Assembly: GCA_027563935.2 (NCBI GenBank)
Contig: CM050451.1
Coordinates: forward strand, 96,995,565-97,059,564
Direction: 5' to 3'
DNA: 64,000 nt
Origin: Costus lasius
Lineage: Eukaryota > Streptophyta > Magnoliopsida > Zingiberales > Costaceae
Position 1 is the stretch's first letter; each line of letters starts with the position of its first letter. The position numbers were made by a program, and so were the translations under genes. Below, piece after piece: positions 45,875 to 58,142 of this stretch. The notes under the pieces were generated by a model that worked only from the letters and a program-made list of their open reading frames with translations, was not told where the DNA came from and ran no database searches.

Positions 45875-47634
45875 TTAGCTTGACCGTTCTACACTTGGAT
45901 TTGATCGTGGTTCATCAAGATGAAAATTTTCTCTTTCTTCAATCAGTTTTTCTTGATAATAATGCTTTAATCTCTGACCGTTAACCTTAAACTCTCCTGT
46001 TTCATCACTCCATATGTTCACAGCTCCGTAGGGGTAAGTTCTCTTTACCTGAAAAGGCTCAGACCATCGAGACCTAAGTTTACCGGGAAAAAGTCTCAAT
46101 CTAGAATTGAATAAAAGAACAAAGTCACCTGGTTGGAATTCCCTTCTGAAAATATGTCGATCATGCCATCTTTTAGTCCTCTCCTTATAAATTCTTGTAT
46201 TTTCGTAAGTAGAGAGTCTAACTTCATCTAGCTCGTTCAATTGCAACCTCCGTTTTTCACCCTCGTTCTTTAAGTCAAAGTTTAGTGCTTTGATTGCCCA
46301 GAATGCCTTATGCTCTAGTTCTACAGGTAGATGATAGGATTTACTATAAACCAATTGAAAAGGAGACATACCTATTGGTGTTTTGAAAGCAGTCCGGTAG
46401 GCCCACTGCGCATCAAGTTTGGATGCCCAATCTTTTCTCGTGCGTGACACTGTCTTTTTCAGAATTCCCTTAATTTCTCTGTTTGATATTTCAACTTGTC
46501 TACTTGTTTGGGAGTGATAAGGTGTTGCAACTCTATGATTTACTCAATACTTTCTAAGCAAGGCTGAGAATTTATGTTCTATAAAATGTGAGCCTCCATC
46601 ACTAATCACTACTCGTGGTGTCCCAAATCGTGGAAATATGATCTTTTTGAACAGTTTAATAACAACTTTAGAATCATTATTAGGAGAAGCAAGAGCCTCA
46701 ACCCATTTTGAAACATAATCAACTGCCACAAGTATATATTTATTACCTCCAGAAGATGGAAAAGGTCCATGAAGTCAATCCCCCAAACATCAAATATCTC
46801 AACCTCAAGAATATTGGACAATCGCATCTCATGTCTTCTGTTAATATTACTTGTCTTTTGACATCTATCATAAGATAAAATTAAGTTTCTAGCATCTTTA
46901 AAAATTGAAGGCCAATAAAATCCTGATTGCAACACTTTGAAAGCAGTTTTCTCAGTACTGGCATGCCCACCATCAGAGGATCCATGACATTGAAATAATA
47001 TATCTGTGATTTTCTCTTCAGGTATACATGTTCTAAAAATGCCATCTGCACATCTTCTAAAAACATAAGGCTCATCCCAAAAATAGTGCCTTACCTTAGC
47101 CAAGAATCTCTTCTTTTTTTGATAACTTAAATCAGGAGGAAGAACATTAGCTACTAGGTAATTTACTATGTCAGCATACCATGGGGCTCTGATTTGTTCA
47201 ATGGCCAAGAGTTGTTCTTCAGGAAAGGAATCATTGATTATATCATTCTTTTCAGTATCTACCATTATCCTTGAAAGATGATCTGCAACAAAGTTTTCTA
47301 ATCCCTTTTTATCTTTAATTTCTAAATCAAACTCTTGCAATAGTAAAATCCATCTAAGCAAGCGTGGTTTACTATCCTTCTTCTGCATTAAGTACCTTAC
47401 TACTGAATGATCAGTGTACACTACCACTTTAGAGTCAATAAAGTATGATCTAAATTTATCAAAGGCAAACACTATGGCTAAAAGCTCCTTCTTAGTGGTG
47501 GTGTAATTCCTCTATGTCTCATCCAAAGTCCTACTAGCATAATGAATAACATAAGGCTTCTTCTCTTTTCTCTATCCCAAAATCGCTCCTATTGCATAAT
47601 CACTGGCATCACACATGAGCTCTAAGGGTAAATC
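45875..47634 (-). pseudogene. Athila-like RNase H and integrase
   Basis: RNase [31 protein letters not shown] and VVVYTDHS are seen, interrupted by stops at Trp and Gln positions (47635-47505). Integrase: the zinc region keeps [20 protein letters not shown], but its first Cys reads Tyr (SYDRCQKT). The core has VWGIDFM (catalytic Asp), ISDGGSHF (second Asp) and a missing base near 46755 that shifts the frame. After a stop near 46540 the core and C-terminus continue ([67 protein letters not shown]), ending at 45875. Together they match the Athila order and length. The post-stop motif begins immediately after the stop. Confidence 0.9.
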
Positions 47635-48424
47635 TCAATCTGGAGGTTGAATGATAGGTGCTGAAACCAAAGCTTTCTTTAATTCCTGAAAAGCAGATAA
47701 ACAATCTTCATCAAAAGAAAATTTAACATCTTTACAAAGTAAATTTGTAAGAGGTCTAGCAAGTTTAGAGAAATCATTGATGAATCGTTGGTAGAATCCT
47801 GCATATCCTAGAAAGCTTCGGACCTCCTTTACTGTAGTGCGCGGCTCTAATTTTTCTATCACCTCAACTTTGGCTTTGTCAACTTCAATCCCTCTTTCTG
47901 AAATCAAGTGCCCCAAAACTATCCCTTGCCTAACCATGAAATGACATTTTTCCCAATTAAGCACAAGGTTAGTTTCTTCACACCGCTGCAAAACTCGAGA
48001 TAAATTAGCTAAACAATCATCAAAAGAAGAACCATATACAGAGAAATCATCCATTAATACATCCATAAAATCCTCAATGAAGTCAGAAAAAATAGCCATC
48101 ATGCACCTCTGAAAAGTAGCAGGTGCATTACATAAACCAAAAGGCATTCTCCTATATGCAAAAGTACAATATGGGCAAGTGAAAGTGGTTTTATCTTGGT
48201 CAACAGAATGTATAGGAATTTGGAAAAACCCAGAGTATCCATCTAAGAAACAAAAGTGAGAATGGTTTGCAAGCCTTTCAACCATCTGATCAATTAAAGG
48301 TAAGGGAAAATGGTCTTTCCTAGTAGCAGCATTCAATTTTCTATAATCTATGCACATGCGCCAACTAGTTACTGTCCTAACAGGAATCAATTCATTATCT
48401 TTATTTTTCATGACAGTTACCCCC
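47635..48424 (-). pseudogene. Athila-like reverse transcriptase
   Basis: Copies element RNA to DNA. Visible motifs in order are WRMCIDYRKLNAATRKDHFP, FCFLDGYSGFFQIPI, FAYRRMPFGLCNAPATFQRC, the catalytic VLMDDFSVYG (near residue 130 of the open frame), LGHLISERGIEVD and VRSFLGYAGFYQRFI. The two catalytic Asp are kept. The frame is shifted at a run of six C (48420-48425) against the upstream frame, and ends at a TGA (47635) where Trp is expected. It is the best preserved domain of the element. Confidence 0.93.
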
Positions 48425-49500
48425 CTTCTTAGGAACACAATGTACAAGATTTACCCATTTACTGTCAGAGATAGGATAGATAATACCTGCATTAAGTAAT
48501 TTCAGAACCTCCTTTTTTACAACTTCCTTCATAGAGGGGTTAAGTCTCCTTTGAAAATCTGTATGTGGCTTGTGTTCCTCTTCCATCAAGATCCTGTGCA
48601 TACAAAAAGAGGGGTTAATTCCTTTTAAGTCATCGATTGTGTACCCAATTACCTTTCTATGAATCCTTAATTCTTTGAGAAGTAAATCTATCTCCCTTTT
48701 TTCAAGCTGTGCATCAACAATAACCGGGTAAGTAGAATTAGGACCAAGAAATTCATAACGAAGGTTATCAGGTAAAACTTTAAGTTCTATTTTTGGAGCC
48801 TTCTTTTCTTCACTCTTTTCATCATCATAAGCACTGCAGTCTAATAATTCATTAATTTCAGAATTGGTTTCTACATTAGAATCAAGAACAGAATCAGAAT
48901 CAGAATCATATTCAGAGGTTTCAACAAATAAATCACTAAGATCATAGTCAATGTTATCTATAGTATGTATACTACAACATGATCTAGAATTTGATGGGTT
49001 TTTCATGGTTTCATTCAAGTCATATTTGATTCTTTCATCTCCAATGTTAAGTGTAAGTTTACCATTCTTTACATCAATAATTGCTCCTGCTGTGGCTAAG
49101 AACAGTCTACCAAGAATAATGGGGATTTTTGCATCTTCCTCCATCTCAAGAACTACAAAATCTGTTGGAATGAAATATTTACCTTCTTGGATAGGCACAT
49201 CTTCAAGAATCCCTACAGGATACTTAACTGAACGATCGGCGAGCTGCAAAGATATTGAAGTTGGTTTAAGCTCTCCCATGTCCAATTTCCTGCAAACAAA
49301 CAATGGCATTAGACTTACACTAGCACATAAATCACATAAGGCTCAGTCAAAAGTCATACTTCCAATGAAACAAGGAATAGAAAAACTACCTAGATCCTTT
49401 AATTTCGGTGGCAAGGCTAATAGCACTACACTCTTCAGTTAGAGCTACAGTACCATAGTCCTCTATCTTTCTCTTATTAGATAAAATTTCTTTCAAAAAT
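48425..49500 (-). pseudogene. Athila-like protease and linker
   Basis: The protease region has PCFIGSMTFD, a stop, then ALCDLCASVSLMPL. The catalytic phrase is normally D-L-G-A, so Gly has become Cys here. LQLADRSVKYPVGILEDV, FVVLEMEEDAKIPIILGR and FLATAGAIIDV follow and are standard for Athila. An acidic linker (SEYDSDSDSV) and the lead-in to reverse transcriptase (VVKKEVLKLLNAGIIYPISDS) complete it. The frame is open from 49309 to 48401. Confidence 0.9.
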
Positions 49501-49519
49501 TTAGCATATGTGGGCATTT

Positions 49520-50786
49520 GAGATAAAGCTTCATAAATGGAATATTAATATAAAGCTTCTTTAAAACATCAAGGAATTTCCCAAATTGCTTATCTAATTT
49601 TGCTTGCACTAACCTTTGGGGAAAAGGTATAGGTGGCCTATAGGGTGCAGGAGAATTAGGTTTAGAAACATCAATCTGACATGGCTCATCACCTTTTGGT
49701 TCATCACCCTGGTGAGGTGACAAACTAGTTTGGGACTGCTCATGCACAGAAAATTTTTCCAAATCTAATTCATTGTCATCTTCATTAATAGGCTCTTTTT
49801 CATTATCCTCAACTCTCTCTTTAGGCTTATCTAATTGCCTCCCACTTCTAGTAATGATAGCATTACAGTGCTCCCTAGGGTTCAATTCAGGATTAGCAGG
49901 TATTTGGTTTTCTAAAGTTTTGTTGTGAGTTGCTAAAGATCTTACTTGAGAAGTAAGCTGACAAACTATCCTTTTAAGATCTTCAATCTCCTTATTTTGA
50001 TTTGGCATTAATTGATTTTGACAAGCCATAAACTTTTCAAGCATGGATTCTACACTAAAAGAGTTTACCTTTTTAGACACAATTCGCCATCCATCATTCT
50101 CATTCTTACCATGTTGATGACTATGTAGCATTTCTCATTCAGTAGCCCATTGGTTATGGTTCAAGGCCATCTCCTCAAACAAGGTGAAAGCATCTTCAAT
50201 TGTTTTGCTCATGAGTGATCCTCCTGCAGCAGCATCAACAATTAGACGGGTATTATAAAGTAAACCATTATAAAAAAAAACTATGTATTAAAACCCAATT
50301 CTCAAGGCCATGGTGAGAACACTTCCGTTGTAAATCATTAAAACGCTCTCATGCCTCACTAAAAGACTCGCCATCCTTCTGTGTAAAGCTTGTGATCTGG
50401 TTTCTCAACTGGATGGTCTTGCTAGGTGGAAAATATTTCATCAATAAAGCATTTGACAATTGACCCCATGTAGTGAGGGTACCGGTAGGTCGAGATTGTA
50501 GCCAAGAGCATGCTTGGTTCTTGAGAGAAAAAAGAAACAATCTTAGTTTTAATGCATCATCAGAAACTCCATTAATTTTATTGGTGTTGCAATATTCAAG
50601 AAAAAGATATAAATGTTGATAAGGGTCTTTAGGTGGTGATCCTCCAAACTGATTTTGCTGTATCATGGAAAGGAAAGCTGGCTTAATTTCAAAATTATTA
50701 GCCTCGACAGTTGGTCTGGCAATACTAAAGTGTATTTCCTGTGGCCTAGGGGCTGCATAGTCCCTAAGTGATCTTTTGTCTGCCAT
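49520..50786 (-). pseudogene. Athila-like Gag of element A
   Basis: Starts MADKRSLRDYAAPRP at 50786. The capsid-type region (FLSMIQQNQFGG, DPYQHLYLFLEYCNT, LKLRLFLFSLKNQACSWL, GTLTTWGQLSNALLMKYFPP) is open for 145 codons and stops at a TGA where relatives have Trp. After a second stop near 50132 it continues with a segment predicted to be coiled (EIEDLKRIVCQLTSQVRSL), an acidic part and PYRPPIPFPQRLVQAKLDKQ, FLDVLKKLYINIPF, typical of Athila. The frame is lost near 49525. I see no clear zinc knuckle. Confidence 0.9.
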
Positions 50787-50921
50787 TAGATCTAAGCTTC
50801 CTATGCAATCTAAAGTAGATAGATCAAATAACTCAAAATAAGCAGAAAAGAATAGAAAAATAGAAAATAAAACCTAGTCTAGCAATACTTTCAATATCTT
50901 CAATATTGACAAAAACCAAGG

Positions 50922-50939
50922 TCCCCGGCAACGGCACCA
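50922..50939 (-). other. Primer binding site of element A
   Basis: Complement of TGGTGCCGTTGCCGGGGA, a tRNA-Asp-type site with one C-to-T change, six bases from the LTR. Confidence 0.9.
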
Positions 50940-50945
50940 AAAACT

Positions 50946-52872
50946 TATTGTGCTTGCAAGTGCACGGATACTTGAAGTAATATTTAAGATATCGAACCAC
51001 AGAGACCTCGTTTATCAAGTACCGAATAATCAATTTTTTACTAGCTAGGCAGTCGGAAATATGACAGCAAATTATTGAAAGCTACACGAAAATATCAGAG
51101 AGAGAAACTGGGACTAGAGTTTCATCTACCTTAATTTCAATGACTAGATATGAAATACATGTTCGTCAGTCTAATTTTATTATGATAAAGATATAATTTA
51201 CTTCATAAAGAAAGCATCTCACTATCGTGCAGATAATTTACAAAGAACTAATCCTCACTCTCATGCAGGATTTATTCAATGTTAAATATAAGTAAATCAT
51301 TGACAAAGAACTCAAGGATCACTTTCGTGCATCCGAATTCTATGTCAATTATCTCAAGTGAAAACTACATACTTTCATACTATAGTTTTCACAGGTTCTG
51401 TTTAAGGTTCTCGAACAATCAAATACTTAATTTCTTACAGTATTATCATGTTTATTTTAGTAACTCAATCCTTAATCAGATTATCAACATGGTAATAAAC
51501 TTCTAAAACCTAGAAATAAGAACGAACCTAATTTCTTACGATTAGTTCCTAAATCATGATTCTAGAGTTCCAAGTTCTCGCAAGTCACCTTTCAGTTCAT
51601 ATCGCAAAAACTCTAAAACATGAAGACAAAATGAATCTATGGAGAATTAAAGACAACAATCAAGTAAGCAGAATTATCATATTAAAATTGTACTGACGAA
51701 ATAAAAGTCATCTAATCATAATAAATTAAAGGGAATTACTCCCCCATGTCCTAAAAGATGTCTAAGCTAGTATGGTAGAAGAATTACAATAATCTATAGT
51801 ATCAAAGGATTAGAAATCGAAGAAAAAGGAGAAGAGCAAATAACAACATGACTGTAATGAAAATTACAGCCATAATTTACACTATGAACAGTGCTGGTGA
51901 CGATTCTTCTGTTGATTTCTCCTCCGATCGATCTCCTTTCGCTCTGAAACTTCTAGGGTATGTTCTCCTCCTCCATGCGAAACTTCCCTTCAAGTATCAC
52001 AGACGGAGATGCATTGTACACTTCGCGGCGGCAAAAACTAGGGCGACGGCAAGAATCGTGATTTTTCTCTAAATCGTGGATCAAAATTGGGGCTTTTTGT
52101 GTGATAACGCCCTCCTCTGTCTGACGAGTCTTTCCCTTTTTACGAATCTCAAATTGGTGGCCTGGATCGTCCGAAATCATCCGCGTAAGAATAGGGCTTC
52201 AAAAATATCCGTGAAATTCGGCTGTCCAGGTTAAGATTACAGCCGTGTTTTTGGTTACGGCAGTGCCGTAATAACTACAGCTGTTCTCGGTATAGAAATC
52301 GACCGGAATTACGATACCGTGAAAACCATTACGGTAGTGCCGTAATTCCTGCAAATCTCTCGGGTGAAATTCCTCTCCAAATTACGGCCCGTAATATTGG
52401 TTACAGCACTGCCGTAAAACCTGCCAAACTTTATGTACAAAAAGAGATCCAAAATACGGCCCGTGAAATCTATTACCGCAGGTCTGTGATTTCTTCAAAA
52501 ATTTTCTGTACAAAAAGAGACCCAAAATACGGCAGTGCTCATAAATTACGGTAGTACCGTGGTTTGTTCTGTAGGTGCAGTGAAACCACGATACCGTAAT
52601 TTGGATTACGGCCCTACCGTATTTTGGTCTGAAGCTCTGATCCTCGTGAAATTTGACATGCAATCTTCTCTTGATGGTGGGAATTCATCTATGAATTTGC
52701 TTGAAAACGCCTCAAAATAGTGCATTTTTACCTGAAAATTATGAAAAACCTGAAAAAGTGTAGATTCTACAATATTTGATAAATAAGGCATAAAAATAAG
52801 CAAAAAAGTATGAATATGACACAAAAAGAGCTATGAAATGGCACAAAATATATTATAAATTTTGGTGTATCA
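50946..52872 (-). repeat. 5' LTR of element A
   Basis: 1927 bases. The base after the terminal T is A instead of G (TATTGTG), a change at the conserved end. It contains palindromes such as TTACGGCAGTGCCGTAA near 52255-52271. Confidence 0.92.
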
Positions 52873-52877
52873 CATAC

Positions 52878-53127
52878 TTATAACATGGTGTCAATATATG
52901 AAGTGGAGGTAAAAGCACATAAACAAGAAAGAGAACATTTTAGTAAGACACCAAAAGGATTAGAAGACAAGGGGCAAACTACTTGTGATGAACTAATCAA
53001 AATTAATCTTTGATCAATAGAGGGTGCTAAGCATACCTATATAAGTACATAACTCTCCGTATAAAAAAGAAACTAACTAAAAACATTCCTCCAGAGTTTA
53101 GTGATTGTTTTACTGTGGGGGTTACAT
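52878..53127 (+). pseudogene. Tat-like gypsy pol relic, protease-RT linker
   Basis: After restoring the pre-insertion context, the frame shows DKGQTTCDELIKINL, a TYIS phrase and EFSDCFT. These match the region before reverse transcriptase in Tat-type elements (DEL..INLGS, then ..EF.DCFAW). Several stops are present. Its continuation lies at 54255. Confidence 0.65.
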
Positions 53128-54254
53128 TTTTAAATGTAATAGACCTTTTTTAAATTCACCTTATATTAATAAAGCTTTTTGTTTAATGGGTTATGGCTTC
53201 CAATGAGCGCAAGCACTCATTGTTAATTACCCCTAAAATCAGAGAACCTTTGGTTAAAAGATCTACATAAATAAATAACATTCCACAAATTGGAGGGCAA
53301 AATGATTTATAAATATCATATTAATACATGGCTCATGAACAACTTAAGGCATCCTCATGAACCTTTGCTTCGGCCTTGACACTACAAACACGATGTTATC
53401 TTGAGGAGCTACAAGCATCGACATATGCATCCCCAAACAATATTACATCATGGTGTGCTGAGACTTTAGCACTTTTAAGATTGATGAATATCAAGCTTTG
53501 AAGGATTATAGATGCTTGGCGAATACTCGGTCTAGATGTTTGCGAGCGTTAAGCTTCATAAGCATTCCACTTCACTGACTTGTGAACTTTTGAAACATTA
53601 GTTTGACTTTGGCTTAGTCATTAATCCGTAACGCGAATATAGTTATCAAGATTTGTAACCTATTCTATCCATAACATCAAACAAGAATTGACAAATTGGA
53701 ACAAGAACCGTTGAATTGAGGCCTATTTTAATCAGAACCATTTGTTTGAATTCAAAGTTGGGTTCAATTTTGACTCTTGAATTGTGGCAAATTTGGTTAT
53801 ATTATAGGTTCATATTAGGCTTTAGGTTTGGATCTAAATCTAATTGAATTTAGATTTGTTAAACAGAAGCAGTTGCATTTCTTGCAATTTTCCTTGGCTG
53901 CAGTTTCTAAGCTCTTAATACTATGTCAGTCCACTATTTTTTTTGTTGACAGACAAGTGGGGAAGACTGCTGAATAATCCAAATTGATGGATTGTATCTC
54001 CTTTTGTTTCTTTAATCTTTCCCCTTTCCTTATGAACCATTAGCTGCTGCCATATCATTGGAATCTTACCTTGAAGTGGATTTCAACGTTGTAAAATTTA
54101 TCTAATTCTTTTTCTGAATTGGATTGGTATTATTTTTAGTTCATAATGCCGTGTTAATTTATCTGATTTTTTTTTCGTTTGGCATATTTCCAATTTTATA
54201 CTATATGATAAAAATTTATGGTTCAATATATGCATGAACATATAAAGAAATGTT
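53128..54254 (-). mobile_element. Insertion in the Tat relic, related to 40.2-40.7 kb
   Basis: The Tat frame breaks after DCFT and resumes with TYKEM at 54255, so about 1.1 kb was inserted. Its left 350 bases match 40200-40650 in reverse complement. Ends TGTGGGGG and ATATGCA would suit an LTR in minus orientation, but no clean target duplication is seen. Confidence 0.5.
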
Positions 54255-54425
54255 TAGCCTCAACCCAGAAATTACAGTTCATAGCCTATCCATTAATCTC
54301 AATATTACCGTAAAATAAGCACAAGAAAGGATAAGAATAACATAGGAAGAACAAATTACCACTGAAACAAAAAAAGTTTGTAGAAGCTGACTTCATTAGG
54401 AAATAGAAGTATGTAGATTGGTTAG
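54255..54425 (+). pseudogene. Tat-like pol relic, RT start
   Basis: Reads TYKEM, SLNPEITVHSLSI, then a stop, AQERIRI, and finally VEADFIR and KYVDWL. This is the lead-in to reverse transcriptase in Tat-type elements. It is interrupted exactly by the solo LTR at 54426 and continues at 56134 with VNIVPV. Confidence 0.75.
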
Positions 54426-56133
54426 TGATGTAACCACAAATGCATAATTATATTAAAGTAATAAAATAGATTTTCGTTCCTATGAATATCTAAAATTAAG
54501 CACCAATTAACCTTGATTTTATAATCTAGGCGAATCAATTTTAATGATTAAGATGAAAATAGAAAATTAGGGAAACAAATATCAATGCAGTTAAATTTTT
54601 GAGAAATAAGGATTCGCCACCATGAACTCAAATAATAATCAATTATGGCACTCCCAAATACCAAATAAATTAGTAGGATATGTTAAAGGGATTTTTCTTC
54701 CAAATTACAGGTTGTACTCTCTCTGTAGCCTAACCTATTGTCTCATTACACTAATCCCCAACTCTTGTTGGCCTATTAATGTAATCAAACTCATTAAGTT
54801 TTAAGTAAATTGTTGTTCCCTCAAATAATGGGGGCAGGCCTCTCATAGCATGGGTGGCGTGGCGCATGGTCTGCGGGGGGTGGGGTGGCCCGAGAGGCAG
54901 GATTAGGGTTAGGGTTTTATTATTTTAGTTAAGGGTAGAATTATAATTTTCATAGGCAAGGTGGGTTCATGAAAATCCCACAATCCACCCCGACCTGACT
55001 TCTATATGTCTGATTTTACTAAACCCGATCCGACTCTCGGTCAACTTGGATTTTCTCCAATTAAATCGAGGCAGGAAGGTTGGGTCGAGTGGGGGTGGGT
55101 TTTTATGTCTTTCCTAATGAGATATATCATTATAATACTTTTAAACATGAGTAAATGAATGCAATCAAACAAAAATAAAGAAAATAAAAATCAAACAATT
55201 CTCTCATAAAAGTTTGTCGTCAAAACTATTTTCTAGATGCTGCTTGTGATTGTATTCACAGTCGTGATTGTGTTTGCAAGTATAGTTGGTGAAGCCTACT
55301 TCTCTCATAAAAGTTTTTCTATTTCCCTAGAAATTTGACAAGGATCCCAGCCAAAATCCTCCTCCTTGCCCTTGACCTTCCTCTTGTGGATTTGTGTGCG
55401 CTAGAGCCTGTTCCTCTAGGTCCCAAGTATCATCGCTCGCCTATGTTTGCTTAGTCGCTGAACACACTTCTCAGCATTAATTTGGAGCAAGGAGGTAGTG
55501 GAACAGTGTCAAAATTATTTGCTATGTCGCCATCTGGATGCTCTCCCTTTGCCCTAAGGTTTAGGCTTCTTCAAATAGGCTAGTAGGGGTCTGGATTTGA
55601 AGAGAAAAAGTCACTAGTTCATCCACAAAACTCGGGCTCGATCTACATAATCATGGTTATGGTTGTGATCACGACCTATTGATTGCTTCTTCTGCACTGA
55701 TGTTAGAATCATGGCCCACGATTGTGACCACTACCTAGACCATGATTCTCAAGAAATCTCCAAGTTACATGAAAATTATTGCATAGCATCATTTTTCTAA
55801 AAAAAAGTGTTATTGCAATTTGAAAATATTTAGGTTCTATCGGTGCCCTTGAATCACAGCCCTTGATTGGATTCATGAGCCAAATTTTTGTTTAACTTAG
55901 GGCTTCAAATTTGTGAGTCCCTTTTGTCACAAAGAATATTGTTGTGGCTAAATATATTCAAAATTGCTAATTTTTATGGTATCTTTCTTAAAAATTCACA
56001 AAAATAGAGTAACAATAATTTTATGCTATAGATAGTAAAGTAGGGCAAAATTTTATGCCAAGAGAGGAAAATATGACACGTTAATATTAATATTAAATAC
56101 ACATGAAAAATACTATAAAAAATTATGCTATCA
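54426..56133 (-). mobile_element. Old solo gypsy LTR in the Tat relic
   Basis: Plus-strand ends are TGATGTAACC and ATGCTATCA. The flanks GTTAG (54421-54425) and GATAG (56134-56138) are a target duplication with one change. Removing the LTR restores the codons ..KYVDWL-VNIVPV.. of the Tat pol, which proves the boundaries. It is strongly diverged but still has a CCAAC-AAGA-GTTGG hairpin on the minus strand (54758-54771). Confidence 0.8.
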
Positions 56134-56750
56134 GATAGTAAATATTGTTCCAGTAAATAAGAAAAATGGCAAACAAATTTATGTTGATTTTAGAGACTTA
56201 AATAATGAATGTGTCCTAATGATGATTTTCTACTCTAATAAGCAACTCAATATTAAAATTCAATGTATTCCCATTCATGAATTTGTCATCCAATTATAAT
56301 CAAATTAAAATGACATCAAAAAACAAAAACACACATCATTCCATATACCTGTTAGGATATTTTATTATACTATCATGTCATTTAGATTAAAGAACGCAAG
56401 CACAATATATTAAAGAGCAATGAACTCGCATTCCCAAGTACAATCTTAAAATGAACCTCTTAAATGTGCATTTCGAATTTCATGTGAAAAATTTCTAAGA
56501 TTCATTAATATAAAGAAGAATCAAGATAGACAATTTGAAAATAAAATCAATTATTTAATATGGCACCACTAAAAATCTCATATAGCTCAAATTATTTAAA
56601 GGGCATTTAGCTTTTCTCAACCGGTTTATTTCTAACATATTTAGACGAATTCATAGCATCTTGAAATTAACAAAGAAAAGTGCTCAATGAATGAGAGACT
56701 TAAATTGGGCAATAGCAAGGTGCAAGGACGACGACCTTGACTCCAAACAG
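56134..56750 (+). pseudogene. Tat-like reverse transcriptase relic
   Basis: Without any long open frame, the sequence still reads VNIVPVNKKNGK, IYVDFRDLNNEC, NYNQIKMT, MSFRLKNAS, then KNLI, LKLFKGHLAFLNRFISN and LKLTKKSA. These are, in the right order, the reverse transcriptase phrases of Tat-type gypsy elements (VDFRDLN, YNQIKM, MPFGLKNA, LQGRLAFIRRFISN). Frame changes and stops are frequent, so the copy is old. Confidence 0.85.
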
Positions 56751-56968
56751 ATTGAAGGAATCATATGACTGTAATCAAATGGAAGGATCTTTTAACAAAC
56801 ACAAAGAAAAAAAAATGAGGAAAAGAAAAGAGGGACTACGGATCTAAGGGAATCTGTTATCGTATCTAGACAATTAAAGGAGGAACTATAATGAACAGTG
56901 GAAGTTTATGTTCCAAAAAAAAAAACAAAAAATACCCTTCAACATTTGAGTGAGATACACAACCTTGG
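56751..56968. other. No recognised feature
   Basis: A-rich sequence between the Tat relic and the mini-retrotransposon; it may be more of the relic. Confidence 0.4.
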
Positions 56969-57729
56969 TGTCATGCTCTGGCCTAAGGTTCTCCGGCGGA
57001 ACTTTATACCGTACTAAAATCCTAGATTCGGGCCCCAAAATCACCCCAAATCAAAACCCTAATTCAGACTTTGACTTGGTCAACATGATTTTGACCCGGT
57101 CAATGTGATTCCGCCGTGAACTAATCATTTTTTTTCTTCTGCTGACGTTAGGATCTGGATTACAAATCTCTCGAAGCCGACGACCCCCGTCGCCCGCCCC
57201 TCTCCCACTCGGACCTCTCGCCGGCGGCACACCTGTCGTCGATTACAACCACACAAGAACTCGCTCGTCGACGCCCCTTGGCGCCGGATACCTCACTCCC
57301 TAGAGGCATCAGAGCCCCCGCTCTAGAAAGGCCAACGGCGCCCTCGCCGTCGCCGGTGGTAGCACTCCCCAGCACTCGCATGATCCCGCTCTGCTTCATT
57401 CATTGAACCTTTAAAGGGAAGAAGACGCCCACGTCTCGTGCCTCACATGGACCACGTTCCACAATGCCACCTGCATCGATCCCGTCTCCCGCGTCGCCCA
57501 TTGCCGAAATCCTCACAGGAATCCCAGAGTCGTCCCACCTGGAAGTAGTGCCGCTCCTCGTCCGCGCAAAGCTCGCAGAAGATGATGTCTTTCGACTTTG
57601 GGGTTGACCGGAAGGTTGACTCCAATTCCGGGTTCGATGGTGTGGGGCTTAGTTTGGATCGCATCGTGGATATGGGCCGCCACCCAATCCAGTTGAATTT
57701 GGCCCGGCCTGGAACTCCAGGGCCTAACA
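56969..57729 (-). repeat. 3' LTR of the mini-retrotransposon
   Basis: 761 bases. It lacks about 350 bases found in the other LTR (between GACGT(C/T)AGGATC and TTACAAATCTCTCG). Confidence 0.92.
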
Positions 57730-57743
57730 ATTCTCCCCCACCT
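57730..57743 (-). other. Polypurine tract
   Basis: AGGTGGGGGAGAAT on the minus strand, directly before the 3' LTR; the expected second-strand primer. Confidence 0.9.
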
Positions 57744-58128
57744 GATTTGAACATCGCCCTCGATGTTCGATACAGGTTGAACATTGTCTCTTCAATGTCC
57801 AAATTCTCTACATCCTGTCTTCAGTCTGATGATGAATGTTACTGAACCACATCGCTTGGAATTGGCACTCAAATGTGCCATAGTGCTATGCCCAACTCAA
57901 TACGAACAGGGTCATGTCCATAACGTATCTCCCTAAATGCTCTGCTCAATATGCAATCGCTGAGTTTACGTACTAGCACACTGAATCATCATGCTTATTA
58001 GCAACCTACATCACCAAATTCATCAAGAATAACCCCGGACCTGTGGGTCATGGGCCCACAGTAAACTTGCTTCACCATCCTGGCTGAACTTAACTGAACC
58101 TCGCATCCCCATGCTCGTTCGGAACCTC

Positions 58129-58140
58129 GCTCTGATACCA
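58129..58140 (-). other. Primer binding site
   Basis: Complement of TGGTATCAGAGC, initiator tRNA-Met, two bases from the 5' LTR. Confidence 0.95.
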
Positions 58141-58142
58141 GT

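Larger units (their letters stand above)
42350..52872 (-). mobile_element. Complete Athila-like gypsy element A, TSD CATAC
   Basis: The LTRs are at 42350-43992 and 50946-52872, flanked by the exact duplication CATAC at 42345-42349 and 52873-52877. A tRNA-Asp-type priming site is at 50922-50939. On the minus strand the order is gag (50786 down to 49520), protease and linker, reverse transcriptase, RNase H, integrase (to 45875), then a 1.9 kb non-coding region. This order and the conserved phrases are those of Athila-type Ty3/gypsy elements. No env-like frame is visible. Stops and frameshifts in every domain make it non-functional. Confidence 0.95.

Noticed and set aside
53128..53290. MULE-type long terminal inverted repeats with 40440-40680
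   Set aside because: No 9-bp target duplication or MULE-like termini; the similarity extends further than a terminal repeat and one copy has an array, so dispersed copies of one family fit better.
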